64,000 nt of DNA from G963674685 sp964591275 (GCA_964591275.1 CAZQAE010000027.1:1-64000), one strand, 5' to 3'; counted from the first letter of the stretch, positions 7,707 through 17,607 are shown. Translations and numbers: made by a program. Notes: generated by a model from the letters alone, not told the origin.

Positions 7707-10700
7707 ATGAAATCCATTATCCAAAATAAAAAATTCTTTTCTTTTTCCGTTGTTTTTGCTGGCATTTTTGCCATCGTCATGGCGTGGTCGTGCTTTGAAG
7801 GCGCTCAATCCGACCTCAAGTCCGAATCTGCGGGAATGGGGGAATCCAATTCTCCCGATGAAAAGTTCGTGGCGAACAAAAACCTGCGAAGCGTTGTCAC
7901 GCACATGCGCGCTCCGGGACAGGAGACATTTGTTCCGATTTCTAATGAGTTGAAGGAAACTTGGCCAATAGCTCCTGTTGCCGCCAACCTCAGTCCGGAC
8001 GGACGGTCAAAAGGCGTAGCTCCTGTGATATCCAACGCGCAATTTAGCACTGCTGTAGTTGAATGGACTCCACTTTGCGAATTGGGCGATATTGATCCTG
8101 GATTCACGGGTTACTGCACAAATATGCGATTCAATATTTGCGATGCCGATAGCGATCTGGAGTCAGGAGGCTCCTACGGAACCCTGTACGTCGTCGATGC
8201 GGTCACGCATGTATTATCCGATCTTCTACCCGATGGATATCCGACATTCGATGAGTGGGAGGCTATGCCCGACGTTTCAGATTGCGGCAATCCCCCTGAG
8301 CTGGAATTTGGAATCCATATCATGCAAAGCCTATTCATTACGACCGGCCAGTATGATTTCCTGGTAGACTTTTTCGTAGAGGACCTGGAAGGAAATATCA
8401 GCAATAGAATTGAGAATATCCCACTAACGGTAAATTATAGTGGCGGATGCGCCACAAACGAGTGCGAAGTCGATATCGGCGGTGGAGTTATGGATTGCGT
8501 TCAGGGCGGCTATATCATCCAGGGGGGTGATGGTTGCCTCATATGCGACCCAAGTGTCAGCCTAACGGCTTGGCAGCCGAGGGCGAATGGAGCTTCTTGC
8601 AGAGACTCCATTTTCTGCAACGGCGCCGATACTTGTGCAGGAGGCGAATGCACTGGACACGACGGCGATCCCTGTGATTCGCAGTGCCAAACCTGCAATG
8701 AGGGAACAAAGATGTGCGATAATAAACCCAAATTCGATCCTTGCGCTAGTGACGAGAGTTTTTGCAACGGCGATGAGTTCTGCGAGGGGGGACTTTGCAA
8801 GGGGCACACCAATGATCCGTGTGCGGCATTATTCTGCACACCCGAATGCAATGAAGATGAGGAGGCCTGCCTCGTTGGCGCCAATCCGCCGTGCCCGGCG
8901 GATAACGACATTTGGTGCGACGGCATTGAAGGTTGTGACGAGGGCGCAAAAGAATGCACAAGAATCATCACCTGTGAAAGTGATGGCGACTACTGCAACG
9001 GTGAGGAAGAATGTGACGAACTGAATAACACCTGTAATTCTCCGGGCGATCCTTGCGATGACGGGGATTGGTGCACGGTCGATGAAGCCTGTAACGAAGA
9101 AACGAATACCTGTCCAAAAACGGAAAGATGCCCAGACGACGGATTGTTTTGCACGGGCGTCGAGCAGTGCGACGGAACTGCTCAGGAATGCACAACCACC
9201 GATCCGTGCCCTAACAACGGTATTTTTTGTGACGGCGACGAGGTGTGCAACGAAGGCGCGGGTTCCTGCGACAGTTCGGGGAGAGATTGCGACAACGGTC
9301 TGTTCTGCGACGGGGAGGAAGAATGCGATTGGGAAATTGACGAATGCATATCCACTCCCGACTCGGAACCGTGCGACGCCACCGAAATCTGCAACGAGCA
9401 AGATGGCATATGCGAAGAAAACCCCGATAAGCCCGTCATCTCCGGTTTCATATTCAATCCCGCTTACCTGGACTGGACGCCGGACTGCGAATCGACGCCA
9501 TGCTTGCAGTTGGAATGGTACGTTTGCGACCCTGACGACAACCTGATCGGTGGAGACGTATCTTTTTACGATCCGGGCACGACAACGCCGACGGGCATGC
9601 TGGATAAGCCGGTATATACATGGGAGGAATTGATCGGGCCTGATCCCGGACCCGTGAGCGACTGTAACAATCCATATGGTCCGGTCTCTATCGGAATCCT
9701 TGCCCCTTACTCTAATTTCCCCGAGCCGGGTCTTTATTCTTTCGGTATTGATATTGTCTCGACTGACGCTCTAGGCTTTGAAAGCGTTAGGCGATCCGCC
9801 TTTGGGCAAGTAAATGTCCCACCTACAACGACGACAACAACGACGACCACCACGACAACCACGACAACCACCATTGTCAGCACGGAAGGACCGACTCTGT
9901 CCGGCGGTGAATTCAATCCTTCTACAGTAGATTGGGCGCCGAATTGCGCGACGGAAGCCTGCACGCATTTAGAGTGGTACGTCTGCGATCCGGACAACGA
10001 CCTTAACGGCGGCAATATTACCTTTGAAGACGCCAATTTATTCCTGCTTTCAGAACCGCTCACTATCCTTTGGGCGGATATTATGTCATTTCCCGCCGAT
10101 GTCTCCGATTGTCAAAATCCATACTTCATCTCGGCACCGATGCCTCTGGAAGAATCGCTTTTCGGTGTTTCCGCAGCCATCTATAACGCCAGCTTGAGTA
10201 TCGATTCGACGGACGCCTCCGCAACACCCAGCAACAGCCTGACGGGCATCCTACTTCAGGTTAATTATAATCCTAGCTCGACGACGACGACTGGTCAGAC
10301 CACGACATCGACCACTATCGTGACAACGACGACCTCCACCACAACAACGACCTTGCAATTCAATGAGCCGCCGGTACTCTCCAACGGCGCCTGGAATCCC
10401 AATGTTCTGGATTGGAATCCTTCATGCGCATCCAGTTATTGCACCCATCTAGAATTTTATGTCTGCGATCCTCAGAACAACCTTGAAGGCGGTTTTGTGA
10501 GTATTCAGGATTATGAAGGTTTTATAACCGGAAGCCTCATCGAAGTGCCATGGACCGACCTCATCAGTTTTCCCGAGGACGTCACTGATTGCATCACACC
10601 CTTCGGGCCCGTGACCTGGGGCTTGGAAATGCCCGAATCGATGTTCACCATGGGCACCGGCGCCTACATCGCGGATGTAGACATTTCATCCGTCGACTCC

Positions 10701-12377
10701 GAAGGCATGTGGTCAAATAATCTCACCGGCTTCGAACTCATTATCAATTACGTGTCAACAACGACGACAACAACAACATCCACGACAACAACCACGACGC
10801 AGCCATCAACAACCACCGTCCCGTCAACCACATCGACCACGACAACGACTATCGTCAGCACCGAAGGACCGACCTTGTCAGGCGGCGAATTCAATCCTTC
10901 CACTCTGGATTGGGCACCGATTTGCGCCACGGAAGCCTGCACACAATTAGAATGGTACGTATGCGATCCAGACAACGACCTTAACGGCGGCAATGTATTC
11001 TTTGAAGACGCCAATTCTTTCCTGCCACCAGAATCGGCTACTATGCCATGGTCGGATATCATTAACTTTCCCGCCGATGTCTCCAATTGCCAAAATCCGT
11101 ATTTCGTCACGATTGAGATACCTATTGAGGAGTCGGTTTTCGGAGTTTCCGCAGCCATCTATCGCACCAGCTTGGATATCTATGCGACGGACGCCTCCGC
11201 AACACCCAGCAACACCCTGACGGGCATCCCACTGCAAGTAAATTATGATCCCGGCTCTACGACAACCGTCCCAACGTCCACAACGACGACCACGGTTCAG
11301 GCCATGGCCCCAATCTTGTCCGGGGCTCTGTTCAATCCCGATTCGGTTAACTGGGGTCCGGTTTGCGAAGACGGAACATGCACAAGCCTTGAATGGTTCG
11401 TCTGCGACCCGGAAAACGACTTGGAGGGCGGCACGGTCACTTTTGAGGACGCGGAATTTTTCCTCCTCGATGAACCCTATGAAATGCCGTGGACGGATTT
11501 GATCGACTTCCCAGTTGACGCGACGCACTGCGATAATCCCATCCTGGTCAGCCTGCCTATTGGAATTTTGGAGAGCGTGTTCGGTGTTGTCAGCGCCGAA
11601 TATTATGCCAGCTTCGAGATCGACTCCACGGATGACGCCGGGCATGTAAGCAACAGACTCACCAACATTGAGCTAACCGTGAATTACGAGTCCGGTTCCA
11701 CTACGACCGTAACAGGGTCCACCACGACAACCACATTGGATGAGTTTGCGCCGATTCTTTCGGACGCAAGCCTTGATCCCGATGTCGTTGACTGGACTCT
11801 GGAATGCGAAAACGGCACATGCACGAATCTTGATTGGTTTGTCTGCGATCCCGACAATGACCTTGAAGGAGGAACTGTCGTCTTTGCGGACGCCAATCTC
11901 CTACTGCTGGAAGAACCACTGCATCTGCCATGGGAGAATTTTATTACATTCCCCGTCGATGTGTCGGATTGCGACAATCCAATATTGGTGTCCGCGCCAA
12001 TTTACATAATGGAGGAAGCATTCGGGGCTATTCTGGCCCAATACTTTTCAAACCTTCAAGTTTATGTAACGGATGCCGGCGGACACGAAAGCAACACACT
12101 TGATGGCAACCTTCTGACGATCAATTACGGCGCAGACCCGACAACGACGACAGTCATGACGACAACGACAACGACGACGGGCGAAAGCGATGACGATATT
12201 GACGATGATATCAACGACGACGCCGACGACGACACCGGAGACGACGACACCGGAAACGACGACACCGGAAACGATGATATCGATGATGACGTATTCCCTT
12301 CGGATGATGATGACAGCGCGCCTTATTATGATTATCCCAGAGAAGAGGATGACGAATCATCAAGCTGTTGTGGTTAG
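7707..12377 (+). CDS. Giant repeat-domain surface lipoprotein 1
   Basis: The start at 7707 is set by the ribosome site GGGAGG (7695-7700); the signal MKSIIQNKKFF...AWSC ends in a lipobox-like Cys. Of 1556 residues, the layout is: (i) a divergent copy of a domain of about 125 residues near 120-255; (ii) roughly 310 residues of Cys-rich repeats of the form CDNGLFCDGEEEC; (iii) six more copies of the domain, each with the signature C-x5-C-T-x-L-x-W-x-V-C-D-x5-L-x-G-G and an ending SN-L-x(3)-L-x-V-N-Y, separated by Thr-rich linkers; (iv) an acidic tail with DDDTG units and the last residues DDESSSCCG. Copies two and four are nearly the same and must come from a recent internal duplication. The cysteines suggest two disulfides per domain. 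The Thr linkers may be glycosylated. The role could be adhesion or surface display; I do not recognise the domain family. The downstream paralogue at 12449 has the same plan. Confidence 0.88.
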   Translation: MKSIIQNKKFFSFSVVFAGIFAIVMAWSCFEGAQSDLKSESAGMGESNSPDEKFVANKNLRSVVTHMRAPGQETFVPISNELKETWPIAPVAANLSPDGRSKGVAPVISNAQFSTAVVEWTPLCELGDIDPGFTGYCTNMRFNICDADSDLESGGSYGTLYVVDAVTHVLSDLLPDGYPTFDEWEAMPDVSDCGNPPELEFGIHIMQSLFITTGQYDFLVDFFVEDLEGNISNRIENIPLTVNYSGGCATNECEVDIGGGVMDCVQGGYIIQGGDGCLICDPSVSLTAWQPRANGASCRDSIFCNGADTCAGGECTGHDGDPCDSQCQTCNEGTKMCDNKPKFDPCASDESFCNGDEFCEGGLCKGHTNDPCAALFCTPECNEDEEACLVGANPPCPADNDIWCDGIEGCDEGAKECTRIITCESDGDYCNGEEECDELNNTCNSPGDPCDDGDWCTVDEACNEETNTCPKTERCPDDGLFCTGVEQCDGTAQECTTTDPCPNNGIFCDGDEVCNEGAGSCDSSGRDCDNGLFCDGEEECDWEIDECISTPDSEPCDATEICNEQDGICEENPDKPVISGFIFNPAYLDWTPDCESTPCLQLEWYVCDPDDNLIGGDVSFYDPGTTTPTGMLDKPVYTWEELIGPDPGPVSDCNNPYGPVSIGILAPYSNFPEPGLYSFGIDIVSTDALGFESVRRSAFGQVNVPPTTTTTTTTTTTTTTTTIVSTEGPTLSGGEFNPSTVDWAPNCATEACTHLEWYVCDPDNDLNGGNITFEDANLFLLSEPLTILWADIMSFPADVSDCQNPYFISAPMPLEESLFGVSAAIYNASLSIDSTDASATPSNSLTGILLQVNYNPSSTTTTGQTTTSTTIVTTTTSTTTTTLQFNEPPVLSNGAWNPNVLDWNPSCASSYCTHLEFYVCDPQNNLEGGFVSIQDYEGFITGSLIEVPWTDLISFPEDVTDCITPFGPVTWGLEMPESMFTMGTGAYIADVDISSVDSEGMWSNNLTGFELIINYVSTTTTTTTSTTTTTTQPSTTTVPSTTSTTTTTIVSTEGPTLSGGEFNPSTLDWAPICATEACTQLEWYVCDPDNDLNGGNVFFEDANSFLPPESATMPWSDIINFPADVSNCQNPYFVTIEIPIEESVFGVSAAIYRTSLDIYATDASATPSNTLTGIPLQVNYDPGSTTTVPTSTTTTTVQAMAPILSGALFNPDSVNWGPVCEDGTCTSLEWFVCDPENDLEGGTVTFEDAEFFLLDEPYEMPWTDLIDFPVDATHCDNPILVSLPIGILESVFGVVSAEYYASFEIDSTDDAGHVSNRLTNIELTVNYESGSTTTVTGSTTTTTLDEFAPILSDASLDPDVVDWTLECENGTCTNLDWFVCDPDNDLEGGTVVFADANLLLLEEPLHLPWENFITFPVDVSDCDNPILVSAPIYIMEEAFGAILAQYFSNLQVYVTDAGGHESNTLDGNLLTINYGADPTTTTVMTTTTTTTGESDDDIDDDINDDADDDTGDDDTGNDDTGNDDIDDDVFPSDDDDSAPYYDYPREEDDESSSCCG

Positions 12378-12448
12378 GACGGCTAAAATATCATTCCAAA
12401 TTGCTATGATTCGCCGACCTGGTTTCATTTGAGCGAAAAGAGGACCAA

Positions 12449-15400
12449 ATGAATAATTCAAAGCAGAAAGCTCCCCGCCTGTGGCTGCCGCTCCTTATAC
12501 TCGTCTTGTCGAGCTTTGCTTTTTGGGCTTGCATTGACCAATCAAGCCGTTCTATGAAAGCCGACAATCGCTCCGCGGTGTTAACAGAATCCGCCGATCT
12601 GAGCGCTGTTGAAAAAAACTTTGACCAAAACTCGATGGCGATCAATTCCCAGAAAGGTTTTGCGATATTTCTAGCCAATCGGGGAGACGCACCCGATCTG
12701 GATCACGACAGACTCGAGTTTACACCATCTACACTCCTCTGGGATTCCACCTGCGAGTACACGCCATGCGTTGAGTTTCAATGGTATGTCTGCGATCCGG
12801 ACAACGACCTATTGGGAGGAAGCGTCTACTTTCACGAACCGGGCGATATTTCCGTACCTTTCGATTTCTTTCCCAATTTATCAGTACTCTGGGGCGACTA
12901 CGAAGGCTCCATTGATATGTCGAGTTGTAATATTGATGATCCAAACTCCTTCGTCGGGCCATTCAGCATGGAATTTCTGATCCCATTAAGCACCTTCCAG
13001 GGTCCCGGCACGACTCAACATAACCTGGCCATTACCGTAACTGACTCCGAAGGCAACACGGCCACTTCATCTCCCTATTTTTTGAATGTTGAATACAATC
13101 CCTCGGGGGACTGTAATGGTTGTGAAAACGACCAAGGTGAATGCGGTTGCCTTATCGGCGACCCGGCGGAATGCTTCTGGCCGGGACTCAATATTGATGA
13201 TGAATGCCAGGAGTGTAATTTCGAAGCCAATCCCACCGGCTGGTCGGACCGAAGCGGACCCTGCGATGACGGATTGTGGTGCAACGGAAATGACACATGC
13301 GCTAGCGGCGAGTGCACTGAACACGAGGGCGACCCCTGCACTGATGCTGATGACGGCCTCTTCTGCAACGGCGCTGAAGTCTGTGACGAGGATCTGGACG
13401 ATTGTGCACACAGTTCAACGCCGGAGGAACTTTGTCCCGACGATGGACAGTGGTGCACAGGAGTCGAGATTTGCTGTGACGGCGAAGCCTATTGCGGCGA
13501 AGTTGTAGGATGCACCCATTCGGCTATTCCCGACTGCGGCGATGACGGTTTATTCTGCAATGGCGACGAGTTTTGCGACGAGGAAAATGACATATGCAAT
13601 TCCACAGGCACTCCGTGCGTCGATGATGAACAGTACTGCAACGGCGAGGAATCATGCGTCGAGGAGAGAGACCAATGCGTTCATCTCAATCCGCCATGCC
13701 CGGACGATGGTGTTTTATGCACAGGAATCGAAATATGCCATGAGGACGAAGGGTACTGCGAAATCCAGGAGGCATGTCCGGAAGACGACGAATATTGCAA
13801 CGGCCTGGAAATTTGTAACGACGCAACCGATGAATGCGATCACACCGGCGATCCATGCCCACAGGACGACTCCTGGTGCAACGGCGAAGAACAATGTGAT
13901 GAGATACAGGAAGCCTGTATTCATGCCAACGAACCCTGCGGGGACGATGGACTATATTGCAACGGAATGGAGAATTGCATCGAGCAGGACCGAGTCTGCG
14001 TACAGGTTGGCCTGCCATGCGTCGAGGACGATATCTTATGCAACGGCATATTGATCTGCGATGAAGAAGTCGACCAATGCGACTACGAAGATCCTTGCCC
14101 GGACAACGGCCTTTGGTGCGATGGCGACGAAGCCTGCAACTCCGAAATCGATGAATGCGAGAGCATTAACGAGCCGTGTCTTCCAGGAGAGATGTGCGTT
14201 GAATTTCCCCCTGAGTGCCTGTCTTCCTCATCCGGTCCCGTTCTTTCGCAGGCAAGCTGGGTTCCCGATCTGTTCGATTGGTTTTCCGAATGCGAATCCG
14301 CTACTTGCACGCAATTGGAATGGTATGTCTGCGACCAGGAAAGCGACATCATCGGCGGCGATGTTTTTTTCTATGAATCGGGCACTGACAACGAGACGCC
14401 CTGGCTGTCCTTTGGTTCGTTGGCCTGGGCGGATCTGATCGGCGGCGACCCAGGTATTATCAGCGACTGCCAAAATCCATACGGCCCCATTGTATTGGAG
14501 CTTCTCTTCCCAGAATCAATGTTTGGAGCTATGGGCGTCTATGAGGTCAATTTTGGTTTGCGGGCAACCGATGACGCAGGTAACTGGGGAAACCGGCTCG
14601 ATAATATTCTCTTGGAAATTCGTTATGGCCTGCCGACGACGACCACAGTAAGCACCAGCACAACCACCACGACCATAGAGACGAATCCGCCCGAGCTTTC
14701 CGATTTGGAAGTGACGGTATTTGAATTTGACTGGGATCCGTCGTGCGCGACGGATGCCTGCACGCAGCTTCAATGGTGGGTATGCGACGTGGAAAATGAC
14801 CTTGAAGGTGGAGACATATCGATCTACGAAATGGGTGGTTTTCTGGACCCGCTCACCACGGTTCCCTGGTCGGATGCCGTCGATTTTCCGATAGATGCCT
14901 CCAATTGCCTTGCTCCCTTCGGTCCTGTCGCTTATCCAATTCTGGTGCCCGAATCGGCCTTCACGAATGGAGCGGGGCAGTACATAGCAAACTTTGAGAT
15001 CGTAGCAAGCGACAACGCTGAAAATATCAGCAACCGCACTGACAATGCATTTTTTCTTGTGCATTATAATGGACCCGGAACCACAACAACAATTGTCGGT
15101 ACGACGACAACGACTATCGAAGGCACGACAACCACAACCGTTGAAGGCACGACGACCACGACCGTTGAAGGTACGACGACAACGACTATCGAAGGCACGA
15201 CGACCACAACCGTTGAAGGCACGACGACCACAACCGTTGAAGGCACGACGACCACAACCGTTGAAGGCACGACAACCACAACCGTGGAAACCACAACAAC
15301 AACGACAACGGCTGTTGGAAACGCACCCATCATTTCCGACGCGGCGTGGGTGCCCCCTATTTTCCCCTGGTTGGAAAACTGCGCTGTGACCCCATGCACG

Positions 15401-15877
15401 CAATTACAATGGTCGGTCTGCGACCTGGACAATGACCTTGAAGGCGGACAAATTTTTATTTCCGATACACAGGGTTTTCTGGATCCATTGGTTATACCCT
15501 GGACGGATGTGGTGAGTTTCCCAATCGATGCTTCTGATTGCTCAAATCCCTATGGTCCGGTGGCATGGGGTTTACTTGTGCCGGAATCGCTATTTCAAGC
15601 GAAAGAACAACTTAACGTCATTTCTGAAATTTATGTCACTGACGCCGGCGGCAACGAAAGCAACACCCTGGCCGATATCAGCCTGAAAATCGACTATAAC
15701 TTAACGACGACAACGACCATTCCCGCAGATGATGACGACACACTGGATGACGACACGCTGGATGACGACACGACGGATGACGACACCGACGACGCGGACG
15801 ACGACAGCACACCACCGATCGGTGCGCCGCGCGCCAGCAGTGATGATGCCGAGTCGGATTCCTGCGGTTGCAGTTAG
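12449..15877 (+). CDS. Giant repeat-domain surface lipoprotein 2
   Basis: Paralogue of the preceding gene (71 bases apart, probably one transcript). The signal ends in SFAFWACIDQ (lipobox-like Cys about 27). The 1142 residues contain one N-terminal copy of the CTxLxWxVCD domain (VEFQWYVCDPDNDLLGG), about 300 residues of Cys-rich repeats such as CPDDGVLCTGIEIC, then three more domain copies (TQLEWYVCDQES, TQLQWWVCDVEN, TQLQWSVCDLDN). Between the last two copies is a spacer of eight GTTTTTVE-type units (24-bp DNA repeat). The end is an acidic stretch rich in DDDTLD followed by DDAESDSCGCS. The start at 12449 has the ribosome site AGAGGA seven bases upstream. A secreted, lipid-anchored, disulfide-rich protein is clear; the molecular role is unknown. 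Confidence 0.88.
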   Translation: MNNSKQKAPRLWLPLLILVLSSFAFWACIDQSSRSMKADNRSAVLTESADLSAVEKNFDQNSMAINSQKGFAIFLANRGDAPDLDHDRLEFTPSTLLWDSTCEYTPCVEFQWYVCDPDNDLLGGSVYFHEPGDISVPFDFFPNLSVLWGDYEGSIDMSSCNIDDPNSFVGPFSMEFLIPLSTFQGPGTTQHNLAITVTDSEGNTATSSPYFLNVEYNPSGDCNGCENDQGECGCLIGDPAECFWPGLNIDDECQECNFEANPTGWSDRSGPCDDGLWCNGNDTCASGECTEHEGDPCTDADDGLFCNGAEVCDEDLDDCAHSSTPEELCPDDGQWCTGVEICCDGEAYCGEVVGCTHSAIPDCGDDGLFCNGDEFCDEENDICNSTGTPCVDDEQYCNGEESCVEERDQCVHLNPPCPDDGVLCTGIEICHEDEGYCEIQEACPEDDEYCNGLEICNDATDECDHTGDPCPQDDSWCNGEEQCDEIQEACIHANEPCGDDGLYCNGMENCIEQDRVCVQVGLPCVEDDILCNGILICDEEVDQCDYEDPCPDNGLWCDGDEACNSEIDECESINEPCLPGEMCVEFPPECLSSSSGPVLSQASWVPDLFDWFSECESATCTQLEWYVCDQESDIIGGDVFFYESGTDNETPWLSFGSLAWADLIGGDPGIISDCQNPYGPIVLELLFPESMFGAMGVYEVNFGLRATDDAGNWGNRLDNILLEIRYGLPTTTTVSTSTTTTTIETNPPELSDLEVTVFEFDWDPSCATDACTQLQWWVCDVENDLEGGDISIYEMGGFLDPLTTVPWSDAVDFPIDASNCLAPFGPVAYPILVPESAFTNGAGQYIANFEIVASDNAENISNRTDNAFFLVHYNGPGTTTTIVGTTTTTIEGTTTTTVEGTTTTTVEGTTTTTIEGTTTTTVEGTTTTTVEGTTTTTVEGTTTTTVETTTTTTTAVGNAPIISDAAWVPPIFPWLENCAVTPCTQLQWSVCDLDNDLEGGQIFISDTQGFLDPLVIPWTDVVSFPIDASDCSNPYGPVAWGLLVPESLFQAKEQLNVISEIYVTDAGGNESNTLADISLKIDYNLTTTTTIPADDDDTLDDDTLDDDTTDDDTDDADDDSTPPIGAPRASSDDAESDSCGCS
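15098..15289 (+). repeat. 24-bp tandem repeat, eight copies (GTTTTTVE/IE)
   Basis: Eight head-to-tail 24-base units, each GGY-ACN-five Thr-codon blocks ending in GTT/ATC GAA, code a Thr-rich spacer. Units differ only at a few silent or V/I positions, so this is younger than the Asp repeats and likely to vary in copy number between strains. Confidence 0.92.
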
Positions 15878-15945
15878 GAAGAATCGCCTGTTTTGCCGGC
15901 AACTATAATTGCGAGTGTATCCTATCGATAAAGGGGCTTTGTTTC

Positions 15946-16545
15946 GTGAGTGAATCCGGGGCAAAATTCGTTGAACAGTTCGCCGATGAAAGCGGGCAAG
16001 CTCTTAAGGAATTTGTCGAGCGCGATCTGGACAATATCGTTGAACTTGGGCGGCTTGTCGTCAAGCGTCTGGAATCGGGCGGCAAAATCGTCTTTTTCGG
16101 CAATGGCGGAAGCGCCGCCGACGCGCAGCATCTGGCGACGGAATTTGTCGGACGGTGTTTTTGTGAGCGCGGACCGCTGGCCGCCATTGCGCTGACGACC
16201 GACACATCCTGCCTTACAGCCATAGCCAACGATTACGGATATGATGAAATCTTCGCCCGGCAAGTCGATGCGTTGGTCAATAACGGCGATGTCGCCGTGG
16301 GAATATCCACCAGTGGAAATAGCCCCAACGTGCTCAAGGGCCTGGAAGCCGCCAAGCGGCGCGGCGCGGCGACCGTGGGCTTCACCGGATGCGATGGTGG
16401 ACGAATGACCAAGCTTTGCAATCTAAGCTTTTTGGCGCCTTCCCAGTCCACGCAGATCACCCAACAGATTCACATTACGCTGGGCCATATTCTTGTCGGT
16501 CTTGTTGAAAAAGCACTATTTATGCCTGAAGGGGAAATTGGATGA
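15946..16545 (+). CDS. gmhA: Phosphoheptose isomerase (sedoheptulose-7-phosphate isomerase)
   Basis: A SIS-domain protein of 199 residues, the usual GmhA length. It converts sedoheptulose 7-phosphate to D-glycero-D-manno-heptose 7-phosphate, the first step to the LPS core heptose. Motifs: FFGNGGSAADAQHLATEFVG, TDTSCLTAIANDYGYDEIF and GISTSGNSPNVLKGLEAA, which carry the phosphate-binding serines and the catalytic Glu/His region. I chose the GTG at 15946 because AAGGGG lies nine bases upstream and the protein then matches family length; the ATG at 15868 overlaps the end of the previous gene. The stop overlaps the next start by four bases, so the two are translationally coupled. Confidence 0.93.
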   Translation: MSESGAKFVEQFADESGQALKEFVERDLDNIVELGRLVVKRLESGGKIVFFGNGGSAADAQHLATEFVGRCFCERGPLAAIALTTDTSCLTAIANDYGYDEIFARQVDALVNNGDVAVGISTSGNSPNVLKGLEAAKRRGAATVGFTGCDGGRMTKLCNLSFLAPSQSTQITQQIHITLGHILVGLVEKALFMPEGEIG

Positions 16546-17489
16546 CCAATAATCCCAAGGCTTTCGACTTCGGCAGCCTCAGGAGAATCCCGCTGGGACA
16601 AAGGGCAAGCCTTAGCAATCTATCCCAAATGGCCCAAACTCATCAGCCGGGCGACACGCTGAAATACTTCTTCGAAAAACTTCCCGACCACCTCGCCGCG
16701 CGGGACCTGAAGTCTTTGGCTCAAGCCATTGTCAAAGCCCGACAAAAGGGCTGTCCGGTGATGCTGGGGATGGGTGCGCATCCTATTAAAGTCGGTTTGT
16801 CGCCGATCATCATCGACCTGATACGTCGCAATATTATTACATCATTGGCGGTCAACGGCGCGGTGCTCGTTCATGACTACGAAACAGCTGTCGGAGGATC
16901 AACCAGCGAAGACGTGGACGAAGCCCTGGGCAATGGCAGTTTCGGGGTTACTCTGGAAACAGGGCGAGACCTGGCGCACTTCGTTAATGAGGGCGCTAAA
17001 AACGCCTTGGGTTTGGGCGAGGCTGTTGCGCGCGGAATCGTGCGGATGAAACCGGAATACGTGGAGTATAGCTTGCTGGCGGCTTGTCACGAAACGAAAA
17101 CTCCTCTAACGGTGCACGTGGCCATCGGAACCGATGTAACGCATCTTGCTCCCGAGTTGAATTTTGCCCGTCTTGGAGAGGCAGCGGGCCGGGATTTCGC
17201 CCGTTTCATTTCTTTGGTAGGCGAAATGGAAGGCGGAGTTTATCTGAATCTTGGTTCAGCCGTCATTTTGCCGGAAGTATTTTTAAAAGCCGTTTCCGCT
17301 GCGCGAAACACCGGTTCAAAGCTTTCGAATATCACGACGGCCAATATGGATTTCTTCCGCCATTACAGGCCATTGACAAATGTCGTCGAGCGTCCTACGA
17401 AATCTGGCGGGCGTGGATATCATCTGACAGGGCATCACGAGATCATGTTCCCCTTGCTGGCCGCGATAGTTTTAGAAGGGTTTTCATGA
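16542..17489 (+). CDS. Conserved protein coupled to gmhA (possibly deoxyhypusine-synthase-like fold)
   Basis: The 315-residue protein starts in an ATGA overlap with gmhA. It has conserved-looking blocks: GCPVMLGMGAHPIKVGLSP, LAVNGAVLVHDYETAVGGST, HVAIGTDVTHLAPELN, GGVYLNLGSAVILPEVF and ITTANMDFFRHYRPLTNVVE. The pattern of Gly-rich turns after strands suggests a Rossmann-like fold, and similar proteins are sometimes labelled deoxyhypusine-synthase-like, but I do not see that enzyme's active-site lysine motif. A link with heptose or envelope sugar metabolism is inferred only from the overlap with gmhA. It could equally be an unrelated NAD-dependent enzyme. Confidence 0.7.
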   Translation: MTNNPKAFDFGSLRRIPLGQRASLSNLSQMAQTHQPGDTLKYFFEKLPDHLAARDLKSLAQAIVKARQKGCPVMLGMGAHPIKVGLSPIIIDLIRRNIITSLAVNGAVLVHDYETAVGGSTSEDVDEALGNGSFGVTLETGRDLAHFVNEGAKNALGLGEAVARGIVRMKPEYVEYSLLAACHETKTPLTVHVAIGTDVTHLAPELNFARLGEAAGRDFARFISLVGEMEGGVYLNLGSAVILPEVFLKAVSAARNTGSKLSNITTANMDFFRHYRPLTNVVERPTKSGGRGYHLTGHHEIMFPLLAAIVLEGFS

Positions 17490-17607
17490 TGCAAAATATG
17501 GATGAGAATCCTAAAACCCGTGATTGTGTGCTTTTGAAAAGTCAATTTTCAGATTGAAAATATATGACTAAATTGGAAAAAGAAAATCCTTAGCCTCAGG
17601 ATGTTTT

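Noticed and set aside
12301..12377. SCCG/CGC tails as MYXO-CTERM signals
   Set aside because: MYXO-CTERM needs a membrane helix and basic cluster after the Cys; these proteins end at the Cys-rich motif.
15098..15289. Regular repeats as a CRISPR array
   Set aside because: Units are directly adjacent with no spacers, are in frame and code for Thr-rich sequence inside an intact gene. No cas gene is present.
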